Assembly (NCBI GenBank): GCA_020205615.1
Contig: CM035153.1
Span: forward strand, 97,306,792-97,370,791
Reading direction: 5' to 3'
Length of the DNA: 64,000 bases
From: Panax quinquefolius
Lineage: Eukaryota; Streptophyta; Magnoliopsida; Apiales; Araliaceae
In this document: positions 10,329 through 22,471 of the stretch, one piece after another
Numbering within the stretch: the stretch's first letter is position 1
Layout: every line of letters starts with the position of its first letter
Notes under the pieces: model-generated
What the model was told of the DNA's origin: nothing
The model's input: the letters and a program-made list of their open reading frames with translations, nothing else
The model's database searches: none
Program-made: the position numbers and the translations under genes

Positions 10329-13252
10329 TAATAATATTAGATTATGAGATTATTAAGTGATTTATAATATTTGGATTAAGGTGTTATAAATATTGATATG
10401 GTTTTTATTGTGAAACTTTATCTTTTCATGTCAAGTTACTATTCACAAGTTACTATTCATGACAAAATTAGTTTCTTTTTCTGACCAAATTATCGTTGAT
10501 TTATGAATCTTACTCTTGAAATTAAATCCATATTTTGATCATATTGTTTTTATTATCATATATAATATTTTTATAATCCTGGTGAAGAAATTTCTCTTTG
10601 ACTTGAGTCTAAAGATGGGTAGATTATTGGTATGATCGTGTCTATGGGTTCTCTTTGGCCAGTAGTGCAAAGTTGAATCGTTGAATGGTATGATCATGAC
10701 CATTGAATTTACAATTGAATATTTTTAGCTTAAGTGCAAAGGTGAATTGATCAACATGGTTATAATTATGGTTTATATAAATTATGAAATGATTATGTAT
10801 TTCTTTGAGATATTAATATCTTTGGCCTGTAGTGCAAAGATGACCTGTTGTTGAATATCTTTGGCCTGTAGTGCAAAGATGAACCTATTAGTATGATTAT
10901 GAACATGAATAGTGATTTGGTATATCCACGATTTTTGATGTTTCAGGTAAAGACATGTGATGAAAATTATCTTCGTCCTGGATGCGAAGAGGAATTTAGA
11001 ACCTCAATTATGATTATGAGTTATTCACATGATTGTGGATAGGAACTATTGATTGATGTTATAGGGACAAAACATTGTTGGTGGACTTTTAACATGGAGA
11101 AGATAATAGACTCTATGGTCTATTTGACTCTTCTAATGGATTGCTCGTTCAAACGTAACTATGGTTGAAAAGTTTTATCATCTACCATATGTTCTAAATC
11201 TCGATTTATTAATCGATTTAAAACTATTGATAATTTAATTATCTTTAGTTATGATATTCTTTACTGGGCTATTTGTGCCCACCCTTTTGCTTCACAATTC
11301 CTTTCAGGTAATAAGAGTGTTGCCGGGTCGAGCGGGGATTACAGGGGAATAGAACAGTAGTCTATAGCTGTTGAGGTTCTCCCTAAATAGTATGAAAATA
11401 ATTTTATTGAGAACTTTAGATAAGTGTGTCATATTGTATACGTCATTTGATATTTAATTTTGGTGAACCGAATAGGGTGAGGTGAACCCAACTTTGGAAG
11501 GGTGTTTTGCCACTATCATACAAGATGTCTAATGACATACAAACTCGTATTATGATAAGAGCAGGGGTTGTGGACATCCCACTTGAGAGTATATCTCTGA
11601 AAGCACTACTTATATGATCTTCGAGTTTGGTTGAAATATAATTTTCAATTGCAGACAATGGAGATAGTTATATGTCAAGAGAAGACTCACCATTGGAAAT
11701 AACATGATAGTAATCTTCTCATTTTTCTTTGGGGACTATTGGGTCAACCAAACTAATAATATTAAATTATGAGATTATTAAGTGATTTATAATATTTGGA
11801 TTAAGGTGTTATAAATATTGATATGGTTTTTATTGTGAAACTTTATCTTTTCGTGTCGAGTTACTATTCATAAGTTACTATTCACGGCAAAATTGGTTTC
11901 TTTTTCTGACCAAATTATCGTTGATTTATGAATCTTACTCTTGAAATTAAATCCATATTTTGATCATATTGTTTTTATTATCATATATAACATTTTTATA
12001 ATCCTGGTGAAGAAATTTCTCTTTGACTTGAGTGTAAAGATGGGTAGATTATTGGTATAATCGTGACTATGGGTTCTCTTTGGCCAGTAGTGCAAAGTTG
12101 AATCGCTGACTGGTATGATCATGACCATTGAATTTATAATTGAATATTTTTAGCTTAAGTGCAAAGGTGAATTGATTGACATGGTTATAATTATGGTTTA
12201 TATAAATTATGAAATGATTATGTATTTCTTGGAGATATTAATATCTTTGGCCTGTAGTGCAAAGATGAATTATTGATGAATATCTTTGGCCCGTAGTGCA
12301 AAGATGACTTGTTGTTGAATATCTTTGGCCTATAGTGCAAAGATGACCTGTTGTTGAATATCTTTGGCCCGTAGTGCAAAGATGAAACTATTAGTATGAT
12401 TATGAACAAGAACAGTGATTTGGTATAACCATGATCTTTGATGTTTTAGGTAAAGACATGTGATGAAAATTATCTTCGTCCTGGATGCGAAGAGGGATTT
12501 AGAACCTCAATTATGATTATGAGTTATTCACATGATTGTGGACAGGAACTATTGATTGATGTTATAGGGACAAAACATTGTTGGTGGACTTTTAACATGG
12601 AGAAGATAATAGACTCTATGGTCTATTTGACTCTTCTAATGGATTGCTCGTTCCGCTGCAACTATGGTTGAAAAGTTTTATCATCTACCATATGTTCTAA
12701 ATCTCTGATTTATTACTGACAAAAGCTATTGATAATTTAATTATCTTTAGTTATGATATTCTTTACTGGGCTATTTGTGCTCACCCTTTTGCTTCACAAT
12801 TCCTTTCAGGTAATAAGAGTGTTTTAAGATTGAGCGGGGATTCTGAGGAGAATAGAGCGGTGGTCTATAGCTATTGAGGTTCTCCCTAAATAGTATGGAA
12901 ATAATTTTATTGAGAACTTTAGATAAGTGTGTCATATCAGTATATCGTCATTTGATATTTAATTTTGGTGAACCGAATAGGGTGAGGTGAACCCAACTTT
13001 GGAAGGGTGTTTTGCCACTATCATACAAGATGTCTAATGACATACAAACTCGTATTATGATAAGACAGGGTTGTGCAGATCCACTTACTGAGTATATCTA
13101 CGAGCACTACCTATATGATCTTGGAGTTTTGTTGAAATATAATTTTCAATTGCAGACAATGGAGATATTTATATGTCAAGAGAAGACTCACCATTGGAAA
13201 GAACATGATAGTAATCTTCTCATTTTTTTTTGGGGACTACTGGGTCAACCAA
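10329..13252 (+). repeat. 1.4-kb tandem duplication inside LTR D
   Basis: Copy 1 (10329-11753) and copy 2 (11754-13252) are near-identical and head to tail, joined at GGGTCAACCAA/CTAATAATATTA. Copy 2 is about 75 bp longer because of extra minisatellite units. Differences concentrate at CTG/CAG-containing words. Confidence 0.9.
12240..12390 (+). repeat. 39-bp minisatellite, four units
   Basis: Units contain ATCTTTGGCCYGTAGTGCA followed by AAGATGA and a variable spacer. The same motif recurs near 10650 and 10820-10890, in LTR E (56370-56600) and in LTR F (62450-62790). Confidence 0.85.
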
Positions 13253-14884
13253 GGATAATTCTGTGAACATATGATATCTATCATAACCTAGACGCATGGC
13301 CTCCCATGTACGAAGGTTTCATTGAGCACTTCCCAAAGATTTTAATTTCTAAAATAGTTTTTGACTGTACCTTTATGTAAGGTGCCATTATGACGTACTA
13401 TCCAAGTTGGTGTCAAGAGTCACAGTGGGTATATATATTTTTATCAAAACTCACAACATATGTGTTGTTGTATTTTGCACGACAATTGTAGTAAAAAAGT
13501 TGTAGTTGTTTTCTGTACCATGTATTTGGCGACACAGAATAGGTTGGATGGATTGGAACTATTTTGGGGGCGTCACATACCACACTTTGGAAATCCAGGA
13601 ACTTGCCACAATAATATAAGTTTAAGAACTTATCCTAGTCAGACTATAGGCTTCCATTCGCTGAAGGGTTCAAAACATACCATATTATGAGTCACGAACT
13701 TACCATATGCGTTAGTTTTAAGAACCGCGCCTAATCCTAATAATATTTGACTAATCTTAATAGTTTCTAACTATCAAACATACACATGAGAAAAGAATCA
13801 CATTTTCGCCATATATACATTGATAGCGTGACACCAATATTCCAATGATTATCAATGTGATAAACTGAGTGCAAGCACAATACCCTCACCCATACAAAGA
13901 TTTGTACAACTCAGCCATCACACGAGTCCTCAATTGAAATCCCACCTAACTCTATCTTACTCTCAACTTGCTCTTTGCTCGATACGAATTCCTCGTATCA
14001 CATTATCTATAACTCCTCGTGAGTTTATCTCGTACTATATCATAGTACATTATCTTCATAGCATCAAGCTATAATTATTCAAATATTAGAGACCATCTTT
14101 CTTTTATAACTTAAACAGATCATGTCGTGATCTTATTCTATAATCATTTCCCTTAAAATTCTTTTCTTAACTCGTGATCGTTTTGTTTTACGATCCCCTT
14201 TCTTTCCTTTTTCATCATTTATGACATTATTCGTTATCTTGGCTATTGGAGTTAGGCAACTCCCATTTTTTCTTATCTTTATATATCTTCAAGATTCTTC
14301 TTTGAATTTTCTTGTTTATATAACAATTCTTCCTTTAAGAATTTCCAACTTCATTTACATTGCTCAACATTTCATTCGAGTTCCACATTTTCATCATACG
14401 TATCCATTTTCTACACTTGGTACACATCGAGTCTCTAATAGTTTTAATATGGTACGTTTAGTGGTTTCCCACAAACAGCCAACAAACTAGGTTTCGAGTT
14501 ACTAGTTCGTATATACCCCTGCTCTATGAAGGAATTGTTTAGCCCAGATACCATACATCAACTATTAAGGAGTACAATTGTACCATACTTAAATATAACT
14601 TTTTATTCTTAACTTCTTTATCATTCTCTTCTTATAGACATTATCTATTTATTATCACCTTACATCCTTATTATTGGAGTTGGGTAACCCCACATTCATA
14701 CTCCTTATAACTTAGCGAGATTCTTCTTTGAATCCTCTCACGCATGTTTTAATCCCTTCTTTATAAATTTCTTAAATTACTTCTTATTGTTCAAACGCTA
14801 TTTGAGCTTATTCTTTCATTATCTTCACCTCTCTTCTCTAAGGTTATAGCTTAAGGTACTGTTACCTAAGGTTTATAACCTACA

Positions 14885-14897
14885 GCTTTGATACCAA
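14885..14897 (-). promoter_or_regulatory. Primer-binding site of element A
   Basis: The minus strand reads TTGGTATCAAAGC immediately after the LTR end, matching the initiator tRNA-Met complement apart from one base. It fixes the orientation of element A as minus. Confidence 0.75.
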
Positions 14898-14898
14898 C

Positions 14899-17800
14899 TG
14901 TAACGACCCCAAAATTTAAATAACTCAATTATCGACTTCGGTCATTAATAACACTCTAACTTCTGATTTTACATCATTATTCAATGTTAAACTTAATAAT
15001 ATGCAGAATAATTTGAACTTTTCTATCTTCTTACTTTAATTCCCTGAATCAAAACCTTTATCATTTACACATCTCTGAATCAATTTTATTTTGTGATTCA
15101 CTTCATCAAAATTATTATATAGAGTCTTACATTTTAATCCGATAACCTTAACATATCAGAGAACTTAAACTTGACAGTTTATCATTACATAATCATTATA
15201 ACTTATCAAGTACATTTCTCAAAACCTTTATCTTTACCTACCTTTAAACCATACTTAGCTTATTACTCACCTTATCAGAGATAATAAATAAAACATACGT
15301 CCAGGTTCAATACCCTTTCATACAACAAACAAAACTTAAACTTTAGAACTCAACATCTATTAAACATCATACATTATTCGAAACCCTAAACATGGTTCAA
15401 ATAATAATAATTCAGCCAAAGTGTATAAATCTTCGAGTATCACATCAGATTCATGTCTTTCAAGTAGCACATAACTTTACCTTGAATCTTTAACCTATAA
15501 AAGTGATAATTTGCAAGGTTGAGCTCGACAGCCCAACAAAATCTAACAGTTTTCACGCATCACGTAACACATAATAACATACTCAACATATATTTCATAA
15601 ACATCAGACTAACATAACATACATGCTACAGTTCATATAACAAGTATAAAGATTGAGTTCCTTACTCAATCAGCATGTTTTAGTCAATCAACGTAGTCAT
15701 AAATTGACTTTAACATTTCATACATAAAACATCATGCTCTTTGCAATAAAGATTTAAAAAAGTTAATCATCGAGTTCACATAGCAAATAGGAACTGAAAG
15801 ACTTGCCTTGATCGTTGTTTACCAATAACAGTTTAACAGCTTACAGATATCTGCACTTCACGTGCCCTACACAATTATATAATCATTCACATTAACTATT
15901 AGTCACATAGCAATTCATATTAGTTGTAATGTAAACTTTACTCTACGTCCCATAACCCTTCTTATTAATCAATACACAATGTTCAATTTGATTGTGTTAA
16001 CTTTCGACTTATATCTCACTATATTTCATACTCGAAGTTCATTCAAGTGCTTAAGTCTTGCTAGGAATCATTATTGGTTTTATATTAAACCCATTTCATA
16101 TCTTATAATATTCATTTCATTAGACTTAAAACACTTTTTACGTTCATTAACACTTATCACAGTGTTTTGACTTTTATTCGCCACACGCCCGATTTGTCTC
16201 TCTTGTGTATTCTTACTATGCTTATAAAACTTATCTAAAACATTATTTATTAATGTTAAGCATCATTATATTTACTAAAATTCATTTTTTATAACTTAGA
16301 ATAATATCTTTTATCTTTAGAAGCACTACACTTACATACGTGCATGCCCGACGCCCTCCGATTGCCCCCGAAAACACAATAGTCCTAAAGATGACCGTTT
16401 TGACCCCTATTCCCAACCTCAAATTGAAAAACTTAAAGAACAAAAGTTGTAGGTCTATTCGTTCTCGTTCCGGATCATCTTGAATGAACTCAATCGGAGT
16501 CTGTATGAAAATGTTATGGTCATTTTACCAAACTAGATCAAAACAGTCACACCTGGCACACTATGGGCGCGGCCGCGACCATTTCCTTTACAACTCCCAC
16601 ACGTCTGCTCCATCTAGTAGCGTTAGGCAGCACGCCCGCACTAGGCTTCGCCCAGATTATGGTATTTTGCGATTTTTGACCCTTTTCTCCTACTAATCTT
16701 CATAACTTGAGTTATACACATCTAAATTAGTCTGTTTTCAATTTTATGGATTCGTAATTCATAGAAATACACCATACTAGAATTATAACAATTTATAAAA
16801 ACATTAACCAACCTAAAATTTGACCCAAAACATATGTTCATACTCTATTTTCATGTTTTAACATCTCTAGCAAAATCGAACACCACAGATTCGATTCTTA
16901 ACCAAATCAATCCATTTAACCTTCGTTGTTTTCGTAATTCTATATACTAACAACATCTATAATAGATTTCACAATAAATCATGATTTCATCATCAATTTT
17001 GATTCCAAAACAAGCCCTAATGTACGTATATCTATAAAACTCAATTTCTTCATGTTTAATCATACTTTCATAAATTTGATCACCCTAAAACCCCTTTTAG
17101 ATTATATGAAACGAATTAAACATAACCATTAACATATATAACCACTTCCTTAAAAAAAACATACATCCAAAACCATCAACAGATAACTAATTCTAGAAAA
17201 TAAGAACTAGAACTAGATTATTACCTTGATTCCTCTTTAAACATAGAGAGTGGATGATTAGAAAGCTTTCATTGAATCATCTTCTTCCTTCACAACCCTC
17301 AGAGTTCCCTCTCCAATTCATAGAGAACTCATACTGTTCTACCTTACCTTATGAATACTCAGCCAAAAATAAGCGTATGTTTTATTTCTGCATTTGGTTT
17401 CCCAACACGTTACTAGAAATCTATATTATCTGCAGTTAGGAATAATAAGGGTCTCAAAGCCATGTTTGTCTAGAACCCAATTATTCTCTCCTAACTTATT
17501 TTTATAATTTCCTTTAACATATGATTCATTCATATCACAACCATTAACAAATTCTAATATTTTAAATTAAATTAAACCTTATTATTATAATTATAATTTC
17601 TATCATTATAATTATAGTTTCTATTTATCCAACCATAATTATAATTTTATTCAACAAATAAACCCTTTAATTTAATTATTAGATTAAATTGGAATATTTC
17701 CATCAAATATTTATTTTTCTTAATAAATATTCCAATTAAAATATGTATTTTATTTAATAAATATTTTAACTATTTACAAAATTCACAATCATATTACATT

Positions 17801-18199
17801 AACATACCACATTTATATATATATACTCTCTCATTTTATTAAAACAAATATATTCAAATTAATTCTTTATTTTAAACAAGTGAATTACTCATATTATTTA
17901 TGAAATTTAATTCATAACAATTTCATCGCTAATCAAGGCATACCAATTAAATTATATTATTCCACAATATAATTTCAATCTTAATTAACTAATATTATTC
18001 AGTTAATTTCTTTTGCCACCATTTTCCTATTTCATAACTAATTTGCTTCACTTTCTTCAATAGTTTAATCAACTATTAAATCTCATAAAAATTTAATTTC
18101 TTCACACCAAAACACATAATCCAAAATATATACATCTCATAATAAGAATTTTAATTATTAAATTCTTATTTTAATAATTTATAAAAATTCGGGTTGTCA
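14899..18199 (-). mobile_element. Right LTR (5' LTR) of element A
   Basis: On the minus strand it runs from TGACAACCCGAATTT to TTTTGGGGTCGTTACA, 3.3 kb, and is directly followed by the PBS. The outer 460 bp match the left LTR fragment at 5968-6428. It is non-coding apart from short chance frames. A GC-richer patch with a GGGCGCGGCCGCGACC stretch lies near 16564. Confidence 0.8.
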
Positions 18200-19457
18200 T
18201 ATTTGTATTTGATGGAAATGAACAAGCAATAATGAAATCCAAAGCCTTCTATTTATAGGATTTCCTAAGTTAGGGCATAATGGACATTAGGTCATCCCAC
18301 CTCCTTAACAAACCTCCTTACTATTCACAACTTAACCCCTAAGTAAACTTGCTAACCACTCATATTACTTGGCCACCACATAAAGTTCTTAGTCACCAAG
18401 TTCACCCATGGGTTGCCCCATGGATCATGCTTTACCCATTGGATCATTAATTGGGCTTATGTCCACTTAGATTAACTTATTCCTTTGGCTTGCATTACTT
18501 TACTTTGGGCTTTACATTACAAACACTTGGGCTTGCACGTCCAATTCTTATTGGACTTATACATCCTACATAATCCACACGTTCATTCACAAATGGCTTA
18601 AAGCCTTAGTACGTATTATATACATATAATTCTCGTATTCTAATTCGTATATAAATTCATAATATACGATATACCCTCATTCATACATACTTGTATTATA
18701 CTCGTATTCACAATAATTAATAGTGAAGCATATTAAAATAAAATACGCAATAGGATCCATTCAAATCTTAAACAAGAGATTCTGTCCATTGTCATTGAAT
18801 TAAAACCAAGAATTCACAATTGAATACACATTAAAAGATAAAAATAGAAGTCAAGAAGAATATAAAATATATTGTCTGTAGATCTGATGCTCCCTTCCTA
18901 CTTCTGCTTTGAATATTCAATGATCTCCAAGTTGGTTCATTCTCCAAATCTAAACTAACTAGGTTTTTTTCTAATCTAATGAAATCCAATCTAATGTATC
19001 TAATTTAGTCTTCTAAATCCTTGTGTATTCTCCTCCTTGAATAGCCCTCCGATGATCCTTCTCCAAATCAACACTTCAGAATCCTTTCCCGAATCAACTT
19101 TTGGAAATTAAAAATCAGCACTTTTTCCTAACATCTCCGACCGGCGAGTTTTTATACTGGAGAAATCCGCCACGGCGCATGAACAATTCCAAAACTTATA
19201 AAAATGCCTTAAGCTCCATTTTTCATGTTTTGACCCTCCGAAGCCATTTCCTATAACACAAGAACAAAAATAAGTGAAATGTCACTAAAAATACTTACAG
19301 TTAACAAAGAATCAAGCCTAAAAGGTGTCCAAATTTTAGGAATAAACCCACTCATCACTGAACACTTATACATTTAACAAATAGTGTGTATAAGTATGAT
19401 TTTTACACAACCATTAAATATTGTGTAAACCGAAGTATACATAAGGATTATTCATAA

Positions 19458-19458
<1 letters not shown>
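18200..19458 (-). other. Unassigned repeat-like region with a minus-strand TATA box
   Basis: Its left edge abuts LTR A, and no coding region is recognised. On the minus strand CCTATAAATAG at 18249-18259 looks like an LTR promoter, so this may be a truncated minus-oriented LTR. The 18850-19360 part resembles non-coding retroelement sequence, but I cannot assign it to a family. Confidence 0.35.

Positions 19459-19525
<67 letters not shown>
19459..19525. repeat. (TA)n microsatellite at the caulimovirid edge
   Basis: This is an almost pure TA run. The viral reading frame begins with no gap at 19526. Confidence 0.95.
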
Positions 19526-19527
<2 letters not shown>

Positions 19528-20437
19528 TAGCTCTAAGTATGAGTTAGGAAATTTTTGTGAACAATATGGTTTACCCCTTGTTGCTCCCTCTAGAAGAAAG
19601 CACGGACATAAACATATTGATTCCCATAAAAGTTACAAACTTCATATAAAGAGACGCAGTCATAACAAAGATAAAAATCAAGATAGTTATTATACTAAAC
19701 CTAAAACTTCAGATAGGAAATACAATAACAAACCAATTTTTTTTGATAAAAGTAAAATTGTTTGCCACAATTGTGGGCAGAAAGGGCACTATAAAAATGA
19801 GTGCAAAATAAAACAAAAATTATCCCAGTTAAATGTTTCAAGTGAAGATTATCTTCACAACTATAAGAATTAATGAGAATAGAACAAAATCAGTAATGAT
19901 GATGGTTCTGATATTTCTTATTCTTCTACTAGCAGTATTAGTAACAAGGAAACAAGTAGTGATAATGAAGAAGTTACTATTTGTGCTGATAATTGTAACA
20001 AAAATTGTTGCAATAAAAGATTAAATGTGATTACCAAAGATGACGAAGAAATCTCTTTGTTGATCGATTTAATTAGTAAAATTTCTGACCCTGAGTTAAA
20101 AATCCAGTATACAAGACAACTAAAAGATTTGTTAACTACAGATAACAAAGTTAAGAACAAAAATATTAAAGCAAAAGAAAAGCCTATTTTTAGCCTTAAT
20201 AAAACCCTTAAAAGATTTAAAATAATGGTTAAAGAAGTTACCCTTCCAGAATTAAATCAAGAAGTTAATAAACTTCACAGAGAAATTTCTAACTTAAAAT
20301 TTGATGTTTCTAATTTGAAGAAAGTACTTGAAGACAAAAAATTAGACTTTCAAGTACATGATTCCGCTTTTAGTGATGAAAATCATGATGAACCAGAATC
20401 ATCGGGTACTAAAGAAGAGCCTGATCTTTTTGTTTAA
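19526..20437 (+). pseudogene. Endogenous caulimovirid: coat/zinc-knuckle part
   Basis: One frame runs from the TA repeat through the protease and RT. It has a basic, K/R/N-rich stretch and a CX2CX4HX4C knuckle (CHNCGQKGHYKNEC, 19763-19804), as in pararetroviral coat proteins. An acidic Ser/Asp-rich linker and a predicted coiled coil (about 20250-20340, LNQEVNKLHREISNLK) follow. TAA, TGA and TAG cluster at 19871-19882, and TAA closes the segment at 20435-20437. The left part of the coat protein and any movement protein are absent, so the copy is 5'-truncated at the TA repeat. It is an old, non-functional genomic copy. Confidence 0.75.
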
Positions 20438-20983
20438 GGTCTTTCTCTTAAAAGAATTAAAGATATAAGCATCCAAAAATGGTATATGTCTATTAACTTG
20501 GTTATCGATAAAACCTTCTCGATACAACTTCCCACCTTAGTTGATACAGGAGCAGATCTGAATTGTATCCAAGAAGGATTAATCCCAACCAAGTACTATA
20601 AGAAAACTAGTGAAAAATTGAATTCAGCTAAAGGTAGTCAAATGAAAATAAAATATAAACTACATAAAGTTCATATTTGTCAAGATAACATGTGTTTTAA
20701 AACATCATTTGTTTTAATCCGTAATCTTATAGATAAGATCATCTTAGGATTACCGTTTATATATTTATTGTATCCTTTTACTACCAGTAATGAAGGATTA
20801 AGTTATAAACATTTTGGAAAGAGAATAACATTTAAATTTCTAATCAAACCCAAAGAAAGATATTTAAGATTTATCCAGGATGAATCCATTTCTAATTCTT
20901 TGAATTTTTTAAATTTCAAATTCATCCATTTAAACTTCTTAAAGGAAGAAATTAGATATAAACATATTGAAGAACAACTTTAA
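20438..20983 (+). pseudogene. Endogenous caulimovirid: aspartic protease
   Basis: This segment continues in the same frame as the zinc-knuckle part. The active-site motif LVDTGADLNCIQEG is near 20540. The second hydrophobic motif, IILGLPF, is near 20740, at the usual spacing for a retropepsin-type domain. It ends at an in-frame TAA (20981-20983), after which the frame resumes into RT. The protease would release RT from the polyprotein in a living virus. Confidence 0.8.
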
Positions 20984-22471
20984 AATAAAGGGGTTCAAGA
21001 AAAGATTGAAGAGTTCAAAACTTATTTAAAAGAAAACCTTTGTTCTGACTCTCCTAATGCCTTTTGGCATCAGAAGAAACATATTGAAAGGCTTTCTTAT
21101 GCTAAAGAATTCAAAGAACATTTGATTCCTACTAAGGCTAGGCCAATAAAAATGAATCACGAACAAATGGAGTTATGTAAAAAGGAAATTAATGATCTTC
21201 TTAGTAAAGGGTTAATTAAACCTAGTAAATCTCCTTGGTCAAGTCCTGTCTTTTATGTCAACAAAGAAGAAGAGAAAGAGAGAGGTGTTCCCCGTCTAGT
21301 TATCAATTACAAACCATTAAACAAAGTTTTAGAATGGATTAGGTACCCTTTACCTAATAAGGAAGACCTCATTAATAGATTAAGCAATGCCACAATCTTC
21401 AGTAAGTTTGACCTCAAAACTGTATTATGGCAAGTTGCCATTCATCCCGAAGATAGGTACAAAAGAGCCTTTACCACCCCATTTGGTCATTATGAATGGA
21501 ATGTTCACGCATTCGGTTTGAAAAATGCCCCTAGTGAATTTCAGAATATTCTCAATGACATTTTGAATCCTTTCAGTCATTTTGTCGTCGTTTACATTGA
21601 TGATATTCTTATTTTTTCCAAATCCATTGAAGAACACATTAAACATTTGAAATTATTCTTCAAAATAGTTAAAAGATAATGAACTTGTTTTGTCTCCTTC
21701 TAAATGTAGTTTATTTCAGACTAAAGTTCAGTTTCTTGGTCTCAATATTTATCAAAGACTTATTCAGCCTATTGATAGAGCTTTTCAATTCACTGAAAGA
21801 TTTCTTGATAAGATTACCAATAAAACCCAACTCCAGAGATTTCAAGGCTGGCTTAATTATATTGTAAAGTTCTATGAAAATCTCAAGAAGATTTACAAAC
21901 CTCTCTTTCAGCGTTTGCAAAGTAAACCTCCCCCTTGGGCTGACATTCATACTTCTGTCATCCAGCAAATCAAAAAATATGTTAAGGCCTTGCCTTGCCT
22001 TGGCATTTCCAATGATTCTGCCTTTAAAATTGTAGAAACTGATGCCTCAGATATTGGATTCGGAGGTGTCCTCAAACAAAAATTGACCCCCAATTCAACC
22101 GAACAAATTATTTGATTTCATTCAGGTGCATGGAATCCTACACAGTTAAATTATAACATTATTAAAAAGAAATACTTTCTTTAGTATTATGTATTAATAA
22201 ATTTCAAAGTGACTTATTAAATCAAAAGTTTTTGGTTCGAATTAATTGCAAATCAGCAAAATATAGTTTAGAGAAAGATGTTGAAAATATCGCCTCTAAA
22301 CATTCTTTTGTGAGATGGCAAGCCCTATTAAGCATTTTTGATTTTGAAATTGAATATATCAAAGGCAGTAACAATTCAATTCCCAACTTTCTCACCCGGG
22401 AATTCATTAATACTGGTACCCTTTGGGCCCAAATAATCAGCCCAAAGGACTTCGGTTCCTCACCCAGTTAA
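20984..22471 (+). pseudogene. Endogenous caulimovirid: reverse transcriptase and RNase H
   Basis: RT blocks appear in order: SPWSSPVFYVNK, RLVINYKPLNK, FSKFDLKT, AFTTPFGHYEWNV and FGLKNAPSEFQ. The catalytic VVYIDDILIFSK is near 21590-21625. The frame matches the protease up to a stop at 21677-21679 and then shifts by one. RNase H follows with ETDASDIGFGG (about 22036), a TGA at 22113-22115, a second shift near 22170, and RWQALLSIFDFEIEYIKGSNN with NFLTREF at the end. No integrase follows RNase H and no LTR flanks it, which separates this from the Ty3/Gypsy elements of the window and fits Caulimoviridae. It is broken by stops and at least two frameshifts. Confidence 0.85.

Larger units (their letters stand above)
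8074..13577 (+). mobile_element. Solo LTR D (5.5 kb, Gypsy family D/E/F)
   Basis: It starts TGTAAGACCCCGAATTTTA and ends TTTTGGGGGCGTCACA. It is flanked by identical TACCA duplications and by no PBS, PPT or coding region, so it is a solo LTR left by LTR-LTR recombination. Removing it restores a continuous interior of element A that matches the uninterrupted copy in element C near 34430. It shares termini, a TATA box, a GAAA stem-loop and the GTAGTGCA minisatellite with LTRs E and F. Its unusual length comes partly from a 1.4-kb internal tandem duplication. Confidence 0.9.
6429..14898 (-). mobile_element. Non-coding interior of element A (minus), holding solo LTR D
   Basis: Next to the left LTR fragment, the minus strand reads a purine-rich tract ending AAGGCGAGAAGGATT, a plausible polypurine tract. 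A second such boundary occurs at 6718/6719: minus AGAAGAAGGGGTGAA followed by TGTAATATCCC, preceded by GAGGACGAAATTT, typical of the 3' end of plant Gypsy pol. The 6429-6718 piece may therefore be a sliver of a related element. At the other end, 14885-14897 is the complement of a tRNA-iMet primer site. The interior 6719-8073 plus 13578-14898 aligns in order with the 33421-35226 interior of element C. No gag or pol frame is visible, so it is probably non-autonomous. Confidence 0.6.

Noticed and set aside
12218..12409. Minus-strand repeat protein SSLHYGPKIFNN
   Set aside because: It is the translation of the 39-bp minisatellite in LTR D, with no start context or homolog.
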